From NCBI RefSeq assembly GCF_014651895.1, contig NZ_BMXT01000001.1, positions 248,001 through 312,000 of the forward strand: DNA of 64,000 nt, in the 5' to 3' direction. This stretch comes from Rhodanobacter panaciterrae. GTDB lineage: Bacteria; Pseudomonadota; Gammaproteobacteria; Xanthomonadales; Rhodanobacteraceae. Under the pieces are notes generated by a model that ran no database searches, had not been told where the DNA came from, and saw nothing but the letters and a program-made list of their open reading frames with translations. A program made the translations under genes and the position numbers. Shown one piece after another: positions 53,995 through 62,793 of this stretch; the stretch's first letter is position 1, and each line of letters begins with the position of its first letter.

Positions 53995-54717
53995 ATGCTG
54001 AAGATGACCCACCTGTCCAAGGTCTACCGCACCGAAGTGGTGGAGACCTATGCGTTGCGCGATTTCAACATCGACGTGAAAGAAGGCGAGTTCGTTGCCG
54101 TCACCGGTCCGTCCGGCTCCGGCAAGACTACCTTCCTGACCATTGCCGGCTTGCTGGAAACCTTCAGCGGTGGCGAGTACCACCTCGACGGCATCGAGGT
54201 GAGCAACCTCAACGACAACGCGCGCTCGAAGATCCGCAACGAGAAGATCGGTTTCATCTTCCAGGCGTTCAACCTGATCCCCGACCTCAACGTGTTCGAC
54301 AACATCGAAGTGCCGCTGCGCTACCGCGGCATGAAGGCGGCCGAGCGCAAGCAGCGCATCATGGATTCGCTCGAGCGTGTCGGCCTGGCCTCGCGCGCCA
54401 AGCACTACCCGGCCGAACTCTCCGGTGGTCAGCAGCAGCGTGTGGCGATCGCTCGTGCACTGGCCGGCTCGCCGCGCCTGCTGCTGGCGGATGAACCGAC
54501 CGGCAACCTGGACACGCAGATGGCGCGCAGCGTCCTCGAACTGCTCGAGGACATCCATCGCGAAGGCGCCACCATCGTGATGGTCACGCATGACCCGGAA
54601 CTGGCGGCACGCGCGCAGCGCAACGTGCACATCATCGATGGCCAGGTGGTGGATCTGTCCGAGGATCCGCGCTTCCACGCCGCCGAGAAGGCGCGTCACG
54701 AAGCAAATCAGGGTTGA
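53995..54717 (+). CDS. ABC transporter ATP-binding protein, MacB/LolD type
   Basis: A 240-residue ATPase driving the export system. Walker A GPSGSGKTT at residues 38-46, Q-loop IFQAFNLIPDLNVFDNIEVPL, signature LSGGQQQR, Walker B LLLADEPTGNLD and H-loop MVTHDPELA are all intact. The Q-loop and D-loop sequences are those of the MacB/LolD/FtsE group, whose permeases are mechanotransmitters rather than classic pore formers. It is the only ATPase visible for six permease genes. The stop overlaps the TolC-like start (TGATG). Confidence 0.94.
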   Translation: MLKMTHLSKVYRTEVVETYALRDFNIDVKEGEFVAVTGPSGSGKTTFLTIAGLLETFSGGEYHLDGIEVSNLNDNARSKIRNEKIGFIFQAFNLIPDLNVFDNIEVPLRYRGMKAAERKQRIMDSLERVGLASRAKHYPAELSGGQQQRVAIARALAGSPRLLLADEPTGNLDTQMARSVLELLEDIHREGATIVMVTHDPELAARAQRNVHIIDGQVVDLSEDPRFHAAEKARHEANQG

Positions 54718-56069
54718 TGTCCTCCATGCGCGTGAAACTGCTACCGCTGATGCTCTGCCTGGGACTGGTGTCGATGCCGGGCCACGGCGAGGACCTGATG
54801 GAGGCCTACCATCAGGCGCTCGCCAACGACCCCGTGTTGAGCACGGCCGATGCCGCACGTCTGGTGGTGGCCGAGAACGTGCCGCAGGCACGCTCGGCCC
54901 TGCTGCCGCAGCTGTCGGTCGGGCTGAGTCTGGAACAGATCCATGGCGCCAATGGCTCCGTCACCAACTCGAACGGCAATATCGTCGACACGGGTACGGG
55001 TGGTCATACGCGCGAGCGCGATCTCAGCGGCACGCTCAGCCAGCCGATCATCAACCTGTCGGCCATCGCCAGCCTCAAGGCTGCGCAGGCCAGCCGGGAT
55101 TCGGGTGACCAGACCTATCAGGCGGCGTTGCAGAATCTTTATGTGCGCGTATCGGCGGCCTACTTCAACGTGCTGATCGCGCAGGACAACCTCGACGTCT
55201 ACAACGCCTACGAGGATGCCTACAAGCAGGAGTTCGAGCAGTCCAGCACGCGCTTCAAGAACGGTCTGGCCACCGCATCCGACATGACCCAGTCGCAGGC
55301 TTATTACCTGTACATCAAGTCGCAGCGGATCACCGCCCAGGACAATCTGAAAGATGCACGGCACGCGCTGGAACAGATCACCGGCCAGCCCACCGGCACG
55401 CTGAAGAAACTGCGCGAGGACCTGCCGATGCAGGCGCCCGTGCCGGCCGATGCGAAGGCATGGGTGGATGCGGCGATGCAGAGCAATCCGGTCATCCTGG
55501 CGGGACGTTACGCGGTGAAGGCCGACGAGCACCGCATTTCCGCGGCGCGCGCGGGGCACCTGCCCACGCTCAACGCCAGCGTGCAGTACGGCAAGTTCGG
55601 CAGCTGGTCCAGTGCGGTGCCGGGTGCGGCCGCCTATGGCCCTGGCGTCACCACGATCGGATTGACCTTGAGTGTGCCGATCTTCAGCGGTGGCCTGACC
55701 CAGTCGCAGGTGCGCCAGGCGATCGCCCAGCGAGACGAGGACGAGGGCCTGCTGGAAACCCAGCGTCGCCAGGCCGCGCGCGACGCCAACAACTACTACA
55801 ACCTGGTGGTCGACGGCATTGATCAGGTGGACACCACGCGGACCTCGGTGGATGCGGCGCGCAAGTCGCTGACCTCGATGCGCGCCGGCTACGCGATCGG
55901 CACGCAGAGCCTCACCAACGTGGTGTTCGCGATCCAGACGCTGGCCAACGTGCAGAGCGAATACACCGTGGTGCGCCACCAGTTCATCCTCAACAAGCTG
56001 CTGCTCAAACGGGCTGCAGGTTCGGTAGACGTGCACGACCTGGAGGACATCAACAAGCTGCTCGATTGA
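54717..56069 (+). CDS. TolC-family outer-membrane efflux protein
   Basis: A 450-residue outer-membrane channel protein. A signal peptide (MRVKLLPLMLCLGLVSMPGHG) precedes DLMEAYHQALANDPVLSTADAARLVVAENVPQARSALLPQLSVGLS, the TolC opening. Two OEP repeats follow, the second with LSVPIFSGGLTQSQVRQAIAQRDEDEGLLETQRRQAARDANNYYNLV and AGYAIGTQSLTNVVFAIQTL. There is no lipobox Cys. ATG 54717 overlaps the ATPase stop. With the adaptor it completes a tripartite envelope-spanning pump. Confidence 0.93.
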   Translation: MSSMRVKLLPLMLCLGLVSMPGHGEDLMEAYHQALANDPVLSTADAARLVVAENVPQARSALLPQLSVGLSLEQIHGANGSVTNSNGNIVDTGTGGHTRERDLSGTLSQPIINLSAIASLKAAQASRDSGDQTYQAALQNLYVRVSAAYFNVLIAQDNLDVYNAYEDAYKQEFEQSSTRFKNGLATASDMTQSQAYYLYIKSQRITAQDNLKDARHALEQITGQPTGTLKKLREDLPMQAPVPADAKAWVDAAMQSNPVILAGRYAVKADEHRISAARAGHLPTLNASVQYGKFGSWSSAVPGAAAYGPGVTTIGLTLSVPIFSGGLTQSQVRQAIAQRDEDEGLLETQRRQAARDANNYYNLVVDGIDQVDTTRTSVDAARKSLTSMRAGYAIGTQSLTNVVFAIQTLANVQSEYTVVRHQFILNKLLLKRAAGSVDVHDLEDINKLLD

Positions 56070-56131
56070 GTGGCGCCGAAGTATCTGGCGCGGGGCGCCG
56101 GCGAGAAGAAGCTATTTCCGTGGAGATGTGA

Positions 56132-57445
56132 ATGATGTTCGCCTATTACTTTCAACTCGGTCTTCGCAGCCTGCGCCGCAATCCGGCGCTGACGGCGTTG
56201 ATGGTGATGGCGATCGGTTTTGGCGTGGCGGCGTCGATGATCACGTATTCCGTGTTCCGCGCGGTATCGGGCAATCCGATCCCGGACAAGTCGGCGCAAC
56301 TGTTCACGCCGCAGATCGACAGCTGGGGACCGCAGCAGAACGTGAAGGGCGAGCCGCCGGACGGGCTGGACTACACGGATGCGATGGCGCTGATGCGGAC
56401 ACACGAGGCGAAGCGTCAGACGCTGCTGTATCCCGTGCAGATGTCGGTGATGCCCGGCGGTAGCAGCGATCTTCCCATTGCCGCCAACGGTTACGCCGTC
56501 GGCAGTGATTTCTTCCCGATGTTCGAGGTCACGTTCCTCTACGGCTCGGGGTGGAGCGCGCAGGACGACGAGTCGCGTGGCTCGGACGTGGTCATCACCG
56601 ATCAGCTCAATCAGCGGCTGTTCGGTGGCGCCGACAGTGTGGGTCGCACGGTCACGCTCAACGGACACGACTACCGCGTGGTGGGCGTGACCAGCCATTG
56701 GGATCCCCGGCCGCGTTTCTTCGACCTGTTCAGCACCGACGGCTTCGACGACGCCTCGGATTTCTACATGCCGTTCACCCGCGCGCTCGATTTGCAGATG
56801 CGCACGGGTGGCCGCAACAGCTGCCGCGGCAAGCTCACCTTCACCACCTGGGATGGCTGGCTGCAGAGCAATTGCGTGTGGATCACGTCGTGGGTAGAGC
56901 TGGGCAGCGCTGCCGAGGTTGCACGCTACCGCCGTTTCCTCGACGGCTACGCCGCCGATCAGCAGCGCGCCGGCCGTTTCAACTGGGCACCCAACGTGCG
57001 CCTGCGCGACGTGGTGCAGATGCTCGATCACGAGCATGTGGTGCCGCCGGAGAGCCGTATCTCGCTGATCGTGGCGTTGGCCTTCTTCGTGATCTGCCTG
57101 GTCAACACCATCGGCCTGCTGCTGGCGAAATTCCTGCGCCGCGCGGGCGAGATCGGCGTGCGTCGCGCGCTGGGCGCCACGCGGCGGGAGATCTATGCGC
57201 AGTACCTGATCGAGGCGGGCACGGTAGGACTGGCCGGCGGCGTGCTGGGCCTGCTGCTCACCGCGGTGGGCGTGTCGGGCGTGGGCATCCTGTTCCAGCC
57301 ACAGATCGCCCGTTTGGCGCATCTCGATCTTTCGCTGATCGGATTGACCATGCTGGTGGCGATCGTTGCGACCATGATCGCGGCGTTCTATCCCGCCTGG
57401 CGCGCTGCGAACGTGCAGCCGGCATGGCAGTTGAAGTCGAACTAG
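56132..57445 (+). CDS. ABC permease, MacB/FtsX type, A1
   Basis: A 437-residue permease: N-terminal helix after LRSLRRNPALTALMVMAIGFGVAASM, a large periplasmic domain (about residues 45-310), then three helices (LIVALAFFVICLVNTIGLLLAKFL, GLAGGVLGLLLTAVGVSG, LTMLVAIVATMIAAFYPAW) ending AWQLKSN. The cytoplasmic loop GEIGVRRALGATRREIY is the FtsX-family coupling motif. The periplasmic domain has Cys231 and Cys248 with 16 residues between. First of three A-type paralogues; GGAG lies before the ATG. Confidence 0.9.
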   Translation: MMFAYYFQLGLRSLRRNPALTALMVMAIGFGVAASMITYSVFRAVSGNPIPDKSAQLFTPQIDSWGPQQNVKGEPPDGLDYTDAMALMRTHEAKRQTLLYPVQMSVMPGGSSDLPIAANGYAVGSDFFPMFEVTFLYGSGWSAQDDESRGSDVVITDQLNQRLFGGADSVGRTVTLNGHDYRVVGVTSHWDPRPRFFDLFSTDGFDDASDFYMPFTRALDLQMRTGGRNSCRGKLTFTTWDGWLQSNCVWITSWVELGSAAEVARYRRFLDGYAADQQRAGRFNWAPNVRLRDVVQMLDHEHVVPPESRISLIVALAFFVICLVNTIGLLLAKFLRRAGEIGVRRALGATRREIYAQYLIEAGTVGLAGGVLGLLLTAVGVSGVGILFQPQIARLAHLDLSLIGLTMLVAIVATMIAAFYPAWRAANVQPAWQLKSN

Positions 57446-57455
57446 GGGTGCGCCG

Positions 57456-58694
57456 ATGAGCCTGCAGATCAAACCCATCCTCATCGCGCTGCGTCGGCAC
57501 AAGGCGGGCACCGTGCTGATCGCGTTGCAGATCGCGCTGACCCTGGCGATCGTGTGCAACGCGCTGTTCATCATCCATCAGCGGCTGGCCAACATGTCCG
57601 ATGTCAGCGGGGTGGACGAGGCCAACGTGTTCGTGATCAAGAACCAGTGGGCCGTCGACCAGTCGACGCAACAGGTCGACGCGCAGGTGCGGGCCGACCT
57701 GCTCGCGTTGCGGCAACTGCCCGGCGTGCGTGACGCTGCTCCGGCCAGCGGCTATCCGCTGCAAGGCGGCGGTTGGGACAACTTCGTCACGATGACGCCC
57801 GATCAGGTCGAGCCGACCACCGACTCCGCGGTGTACACCGGCGACGAGCATCTGCTCGACACGTTGGGCGTGCACCTGATCGCGGGGCGCAACTTCCATC
57901 CCGACGAAGTCGTCGAGCTGGGTACCCAGCAGGCGATCATTCCGCCGGTAGCCATCGTGAGCAAGACGCTCGCCGACCGGCTGTTCCCCGATGGTTCGGC
58001 ACTGGGCAAGAGCTTCTATGCGATGGGCGCAACGCCCAGCACGATCATCGGCATCGTCGACCCCTTGCACCGGCAGGGTACGGGTCAGTGGAACCAGCCT
58101 TATGCCGGGCAGTCGCTGATCTGGCCGCTGCGCGCGGACGACGCGCGCGGGATCTTCTACATCGTGCGCGCCAAGCCCGGCCAGCTCGCCGCCGCGATGC
58201 GCGAGGCGCCGAAGGCGTTGTACGCGCAGAGCCGCATGCGCATGATCGACCCCAAGGACGGCATCCAGGATTACGCCGAGATTCGTCACAAGGCGTACGA
58301 CAGCGACCGCGGCATGGCGATCCTCATGGGCATCATCAGCGTAGTGCTGCTGGCGATCACCGCCGCCGGCATCGTCGGTCTGACCAGTTTCTGGGTCGGC
58401 GAGCGGCGCAAGCAGATCGGCGTGCGCCGCGCGCTCGGTGCCACCCGCGGCGACATCCTCAATTACTTCCTCACCGAAAACCTGCTGATCGGCATTGGTG
58501 GCGTGCTGGTCGGTGCGGTGCTGGCGATCGGCATCAACCTGTGGATGGTGACCCAATTCGAAACGGCGCGACTGTCGTTGACCTATGTGGCGACCGGTGT
58601 CGTCGCGTTGCTGCTGCTCGGTCAGGCTGCGGTGCTGGCGCCGGCACTGCGTGCCTCGCACGTGTCGCCGGTGGAGGCGACGCGTTCGGTGTGA
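57456..58694 (+). CDS. ABC permease, MacB/FtsX type, B1
   Basis: A 412-residue permease of a second type. It begins IKPILIALRRHKAGTVLIALQIALTLAIVCNALFII, has a periplasmic domain with TPDQVEPTTDSAVYTGDEHLLDTLGVHLIAGRNF, and three C-terminal helices with ITAAGIVGLTSFWVGERRKQIGVRRALGATRGDILNYFLTENLLIGIGG, ending VEATRSV. It follows A1 by ten bases. Likely forms a heterodimer with A1 (inference from alternation). Confidence 0.9.
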   Translation: MSLQIKPILIALRRHKAGTVLIALQIALTLAIVCNALFIIHQRLANMSDVSGVDEANVFVIKNQWAVDQSTQQVDAQVRADLLALRQLPGVRDAAPASGYPLQGGGWDNFVTMTPDQVEPTTDSAVYTGDEHLLDTLGVHLIAGRNFHPDEVVELGTQQAIIPPVAIVSKTLADRLFPDGSALGKSFYAMGATPSTIIGIVDPLHRQGTGQWNQPYAGQSLIWPLRADDARGIFYIVRAKPGQLAAAMREAPKALYAQSRMRMIDPKDGIQDYAEIRHKAYDSDRGMAILMGIISVVLLAITAAGIVGLTSFWVGERRKQIGVRRALGATRGDILNYFLTENLLIGIGGVLVGAVLAIGINLWMVTQFETARLSLTYVATGVVALLLLGQAAVLAPALRASHVSPVEATRSV

Positions 58695-58705
58695 TGTTTT
58701 TTTTC

Positions 58706-58808
58706 TCCCTCCCCTGCGAGCAGGGGAGGGCTGGGGAGGGGTGCTTTTGATCTTGACGTCAAAAGCTTTACCCCCTCCCGACCTCCCCCTGCTTTGCAGG
58801 GGGAGGAG
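58706..58808. repeat. Nested-hairpin intergenic repeat, full copy
   Basis: CCCTCCCCTGC-ga-GCAGGGGAGGG, centre GCTTTTGATCTTGACGTCAA then AAGC, right arm CCTCCCCCTGC-ttt-GCAGGGGGAGG. A T-run precedes it. It lies inside the export operon between permease pairs 1 and 2. Confidence 0.8.
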
Positions 58809-58829
58809 ACAAAACCTGGAGCATTTGGA

Positions 58830-60155
58830 ATGTTCAACTACTACCTCGAATTGGCATTGCGCAGCCTCAAGCGCAGTCCCGGCCTGACCTTGCTGATGGT
58901 GCTGGCGATCGGCTTCGGCGTGGCCGCGTCGATGACTACGTGGTCGGTATTCCGCGCGGTGTCGGGTGATCCGATTCCGTGGAAATCGTCAAAATTGTTC
59001 GTGCCGCAGATCGACATGTGGGGACCGAAAGGCCGCGGCCCCAACAGCACCGACAACGAGCCGCCGGATGCGATGGATTACACCGACGCGATGGCACTGA
59101 TGCGCGCGCATCGCGGCAAGCTGCAGTCGGCGATGTACCAGATCTCGCCGTCGGTGGTGCCGGCCGATGCCAGCAAGCATCCGATCAATGTGAGCGGACA
59201 CGCGGTCTACAGCGAGTTCTTCCCGATGCTCGACGTGCCGTTTCTCTACGGCAACGGCTGGAGCGCGGACGACGATAGCCAGCGCGCTGCCGTGGCCGTG
59301 ATCAGCGGCAAGCTCAACGACAAGTTGTTCGGCGGCGTCAACAGCGTGGGCCGCACGGTCAGCATTGAAGGCAAGGACTATCGAGTGGTCGGTGTGCTCG
59401 GTAGCTGGAACCCGCAGCCGCGCTTCTACGACGTGGTCAACACCGGTGGCTTCTCCACCGGCGTCGAGGATGTGTTCGTGCCGTTCGAACGCGCGATTGC
59501 GATGGGCATGCCCAACGACGGCAATACCAACTGCAGCGAGATCCCAGCCCAGTCGGGCTTCGTCGGCCTGCAGCAGTCCAGCTGCATCTGGATCGCCTAC
59601 ATGGTGCAGCTGGATGACGCCGCCGCGGTCAGCGCCTATCGTTCCTGGCTGGATGGCTATGCGAAGGATCAGCAGACGGCGGGTCGCTTCGGCTGGGCAC
59701 CGAACAACCGCTTGCGCGACGTGCCGGCTTTCCTCGACCACGAGCAGGTGGTACCGAGCGACACCAAGGTATCGCTGCTGGTGGCACTGGGCCTGCTGAT
59801 CGTCTGCCTGGTCAACACCGCCGGACTGTTGCTGGCGAAGTTCCTGCGTCGCAGCAGCGAGATCGGCGTGCGCCGCGCGCTGGGTGCACCACGTGGGGCG
59901 ATCTATGCACAGTTCCTCACCGAGGCCGGCATGATCGGACTGGCCGGCGGCGTGTTGGGTCTGTTGCTGACTGGCGTTGGCGTGGCCAGCGTGAGCTGGG
60001 TCCTGCCCAAGGACATCGCCTCGCTGGCCCGACTGGACTTCTCGCTGCTCGCGCTCACCCTGTTGGTCGCCGTCGTGGCGACCACGCTGGCCGGGTTGTA
60101 TCCCACCTTCCGTGCTTCACGCGTGCAACCCGCGTGGCAGCTCAAGAGCAATTGA
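58830..60155 (+). CDS. ABC permease, MacB/FtsX type, A2
   Basis: A 441-residue paralogue of A1 with the same opening (LALRSLKRSPGLTLLMVLAIGFGVAASM), closing (AWQLKSN) and coupling loop (SEIGVRRALGAPRGAIY). The periplasmic domain shares EPPDAMDYTDAMALMRAH, NSVGRTVSIEGKDYRVVGVLGSWNPQPRFYD and the Cys235-x16-Cys252 pair. GGAG before ATG 58830 fixes the start and removes a 12-residue extension read from the repeat. Confidence 0.9.
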   Translation: MFNYYLELALRSLKRSPGLTLLMVLAIGFGVAASMTTWSVFRAVSGDPIPWKSSKLFVPQIDMWGPKGRGPNSTDNEPPDAMDYTDAMALMRAHRGKLQSAMYQISPSVVPADASKHPINVSGHAVYSEFFPMLDVPFLYGNGWSADDDSQRAAVAVISGKLNDKLFGGVNSVGRTVSIEGKDYRVVGVLGSWNPQPRFYDVVNTGGFSTGVEDVFVPFERAIAMGMPNDGNTNCSEIPAQSGFVGLQQSSCIWIAYMVQLDDAAAVSAYRSWLDGYAKDQQTAGRFGWAPNNRLRDVPAFLDHEQVVPSDTKVSLLVALGLLIVCLVNTAGLLLAKFLRRSSEIGVRRALGAPRGAIYAQFLTEAGMIGLAGGVLGLLLTGVGVASVSWVLPKDIASLARLDFSLLALTLLVAVVATTLAGLYPTFRASRVQPAWQLKSN

Positions 60156-60165
60156 GGATCACACC

Positions 60166-61419
60166 ATGACTCTGCATCCCATGATCTCGGCCCTGCGCCG
60201 GCACAAGGCGGGCGTGGTGCTGATCGCACTGCAGATCGCGCTGACCCTGGCGATCGTCTGCAACGCGGTATTCATCATCGGCCAGCGTATCGAGCGGGTG
60301 AACCGCCCGACCGGCCTCGACGAAAACAATCTGTTCCTGATCAGCCAGCAATGGGTGGGCGCACCCAGCGGCGACGACCCGGCCAGCGTGGACAAGCTCG
60401 ACAGCCTGCAGCAGGCCGATCTCGCCGCGCTGCGCGCGCTGCCGGACGTGGCCTCGGTGACGCCGATCAATTCGCTGCCCTTGCTCAACTCGTCGTGGAA
60501 CGGTTCGGTGTCGCTGCAGCCGGGCAAGGATCTGCGCGCCGGCAACGCACGCACCACGTTTTACTTCAGCGACGAACAGGTGCTGAGCACGCTCGGCCTG
60601 CACCTGGTGGCCGGTCGGGCATTCACCGCCGCCGATGTGCAGCATCAGGCCATGCGTGACCAGCGTGAGCCGTCCATCGTGATCCTGACCAAGGCACTCG
60701 CCGACAAGCTGTTTCCGAAGGGCGATGCACTGGGCAAGGTGGTCTATTTCAACGGCGATCCTGCGCCGACCACCATCATCGGCCTGGTCGAGCGCATGCA
60801 GGTGCCGGCGGTGGGCAGTTGGACCAGCAGCTTCACCTGGTATGCGACGCTGGCGCCGACCCGCCTGAACGCGAACTTCTCGCGCTACGCGATCCGTGCC
60901 AAGCCGGGCCGGCTGGACGCGGCGATGCATGCGGTGACGCCGACGCTGTACGCGACGAACCGGATGCGCGTACTCGATGACGACAGCATCAAGTCGTTCG
61001 CGCAGATTCGCGCGGATGCGTATCGCGCCGATGTCGGCATGGCGATCCTGATGGGCGTGGTGTGCCTGATCCTGCTGGCGGTCACTGCCGCCGGCATCGT
61101 CGGCCTCACCAGCTTCTGGGTCGGCCAGCGCCATCGGCAGATCGGCGTACGGCGTGCGCTGGGCGCACGCAAGATCGACATCCTGCATTACTTCCAGATC
61201 GAGAACCTGGTGATCGCCAGCGTCGGCGCGGTGATCGGGTTGCTGCTGGCGATCGGCCTCAACCTGTTGCTGATGCACCGATTCGAAATGGATCGCCTGC
61301 CGGTGGCCTATGTGCTGGCTGGCATCGTCGCGGTGCTGGCGCTTGGGCAGGGCGCGGTGTTCGTGCCGGCACGGCGCGCGTCCAACGTGCCGCCGGTGGT
61401 GGCGACGCGCGCGGCTTGA
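60166..61419 (+). CDS. ABC permease, MacB/FtsX type, B2
   Basis: A 417-residue paralogue of B1: ALRRHKAGVVLIALQIALTLAIVCNAVFIIGQRIERV, periplasmic GNARTTFYFSDEQVLSTLGLHLVAGRAF, coupling loop RHRQIGVRRALGARKIDILHYFQIENLVI, and C-terminus VVATRAA. It follows A2 by ten bases, as B1 follows A1. Confidence 0.9.
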   Translation: MTLHPMISALRRHKAGVVLIALQIALTLAIVCNAVFIIGQRIERVNRPTGLDENNLFLISQQWVGAPSGDDPASVDKLDSLQQADLAALRALPDVASVTPINSLPLLNSSWNGSVSLQPGKDLRAGNARTTFYFSDEQVLSTLGLHLVAGRAFTAADVQHQAMRDQREPSIVILTKALADKLFPKGDALGKVVYFNGDPAPTTIIGLVERMQVPAVGSWTSSFTWYATLAPTRLNANFSRYAIRAKPGRLDAAMHAVTPTLYATNRMRVLDDDSIKSFAQIRADAYRADVGMAILMGVVCLILLAVTAAGIVGLTSFWVGQRHRQIGVRRALGARKIDILHYFQIENLVIASVGAVIGLLLAIGLNLLLMHRFEMDRLPVAYVLAGIVAVLALGQGAVFVPARRASNVPPVVATRAA

Positions 61420-61430
61420 GGTTCTTTCAA

Positions 61431-61460
61431 CTCCTCTCCCTGCGCGGCAGGGGGAGGAGA
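61431..61460. repeat. Single arm of the nested-hairpin repeat
   Basis: CTCCTCTCCCTGC-gcg-GCAGGGGGAGGAG between B2 and A3; the other arm and centre are missing. Confidence 0.65.
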
Positions 61461-61478
61461 TAACCGACGGGGAATGGA

Positions 61479-62786
61479 ATGTTCAGCTACTACCTTGACC
61501 TGGCACTGCGCAGCCTGCGTCGCAACAAGGCGCTCACCGCGCTGATGGTGGTGGCGATCGCGCTCGGCATCGGCGCGAGCATGACCACGTTGACGGTGCT
61601 GCATGTGCTGTCGGGCGATCCGCTGCCCGGCAAGAGCGCACAGCTGTACTACGCGCAGGTCGATCCGCAGGACATCAAGGGTATGCAGCCGAACAAGGAG
61701 CCACCGGATCAGGTCACCCTGATCGATGGTCTGAACCTGCTGCATGCCGGGCGCGCGGACCACCAGGCCTTGATGAGCGGCGGCTCGGTGCCGGTCCAGC
61801 CCGAGCAGTCCTCGCTCGATCCGTTTTATGTGGAGGCGCGTTACACCACGGCGGATTTCTTCGCGATGTTCGACGCGCCGTTCCTGTACGGCCACGGCTG
61901 GACTGCGGCGGACGGCGAGGCCAAGGCCCGCGCAGTGGTGATCGCGAGGTCGCTCAACGACAAGCTGTTCGGCGGAGCCAACAGCGTGGGCCGCACGCTG
62001 CGCATGGCGGGAACCTCGTTCCGCGTCGTCGGCGTGCTGGACAGCTGGCAGCCGAACCCGCACTTCTACGATCTGAATACGGGCTCCTACGCGTATGGCG
62101 AGCAGGTGTTCCTGCCGTTGCAGACCATGCTGGAACTGCGGCTGGATCGCAACGGATCGACCGATTGCTGGGGCAATGGCGGTGGCGGCGTCGGCAGCAT
62201 CCTGCCTTCGGATAGCTGCGTATGGCTGCAGTTCTGGGCGCAGTTGGACAGTCCCGCGAAAGCAGCCGCATACAAGGAATTTCTGGTGCACTACTCACAG
62301 GACCAGAAGGCGCTGGGCCGATTCGAGCGCGCGCCCAACGTACGCCTGCGCAACGTGATGCAGTGGCTGGACTACCAGATGGTGGTACCCGACGACGTGC
62401 GCCTGCAGAACGGGCTGGCGTTCGGCTTCCTGCTGGTGTGCCTGGTCAACACGGTGGGGTTGATGCTGGCCAAGTTCATGCGCCGCGCGGGCGAGCTCGG
62501 TGTGCGCCGCGCGCTGGGTGCGTCGCGGCGCGCGCTGTTCGCGCAGTTGCTGATCGAATCCGGCGTGGTCGGTCTGGTCGGTGGTTTCGGTGGCTTGCTG
62601 CTGGCGCTGTTCGGGCTGTGGCTGGTGCGGCAGCGGCCTTCGGCCTATGCCGCGCTGGCCCATCTGGACTTGAGCATGCTGTTCACCACCTTCGTGCTGG
62701 CGGTGTGCGCCACCCTGCTGGCCGGCCTGCTGCCCGCCTGGCGCGCTTGCCAGATCGCGCCGACGCTGCAACTGAAGAGCAACTGA
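61479..62786 (+). CDS. ABC permease, MacB/FtsX type, A3
   Basis: A 435-residue A-type paralogue, more diverged in its periplasmic domain (VDPQDIKGMQPNKEPPDQVTLIDGLNLLHAG) but with the same frame: LALRSLRRNKALTALMVVAIALGIGASM, FLYGHGWTAAD, NSVGRTLRMAGTSFRVVGVLDSWQPNPHFYDL, Cys230-x16-Cys247, coupling loop GELGVRRALGASRRALF and end LQLKSN. It follows the partial repeat after B2. Confidence 0.9.
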   Translation: MFSYYLDLALRSLRRNKALTALMVVAIALGIGASMTTLTVLHVLSGDPLPGKSAQLYYAQVDPQDIKGMQPNKEPPDQVTLIDGLNLLHAGRADHQALMSGGSVPVQPEQSSLDPFYVEARYTTADFFAMFDAPFLYGHGWTAADGEAKARAVVIARSLNDKLFGGANSVGRTLRMAGTSFRVVGVLDSWQPNPHFYDLNTGSYAYGEQVFLPLQTMLELRLDRNGSTDCWGNGGGGVGSILPSDSCVWLQFWAQLDSPAKAAAYKEFLVHYSQDQKALGRFERAPNVRLRNVMQWLDYQMVVPDDVRLQNGLAFGFLLVCLVNTVGLMLAKFMRRAGELGVRRALGASRRALFAQLLIESGVVGLVGGFGGLLLALFGLWLVRQRPSAYAALAHLDLSMLFTTFVLAVCATLLAGLLPAWRACQIAPTLQLKSN

Positions 62787-62793
62787 GGTGAGC

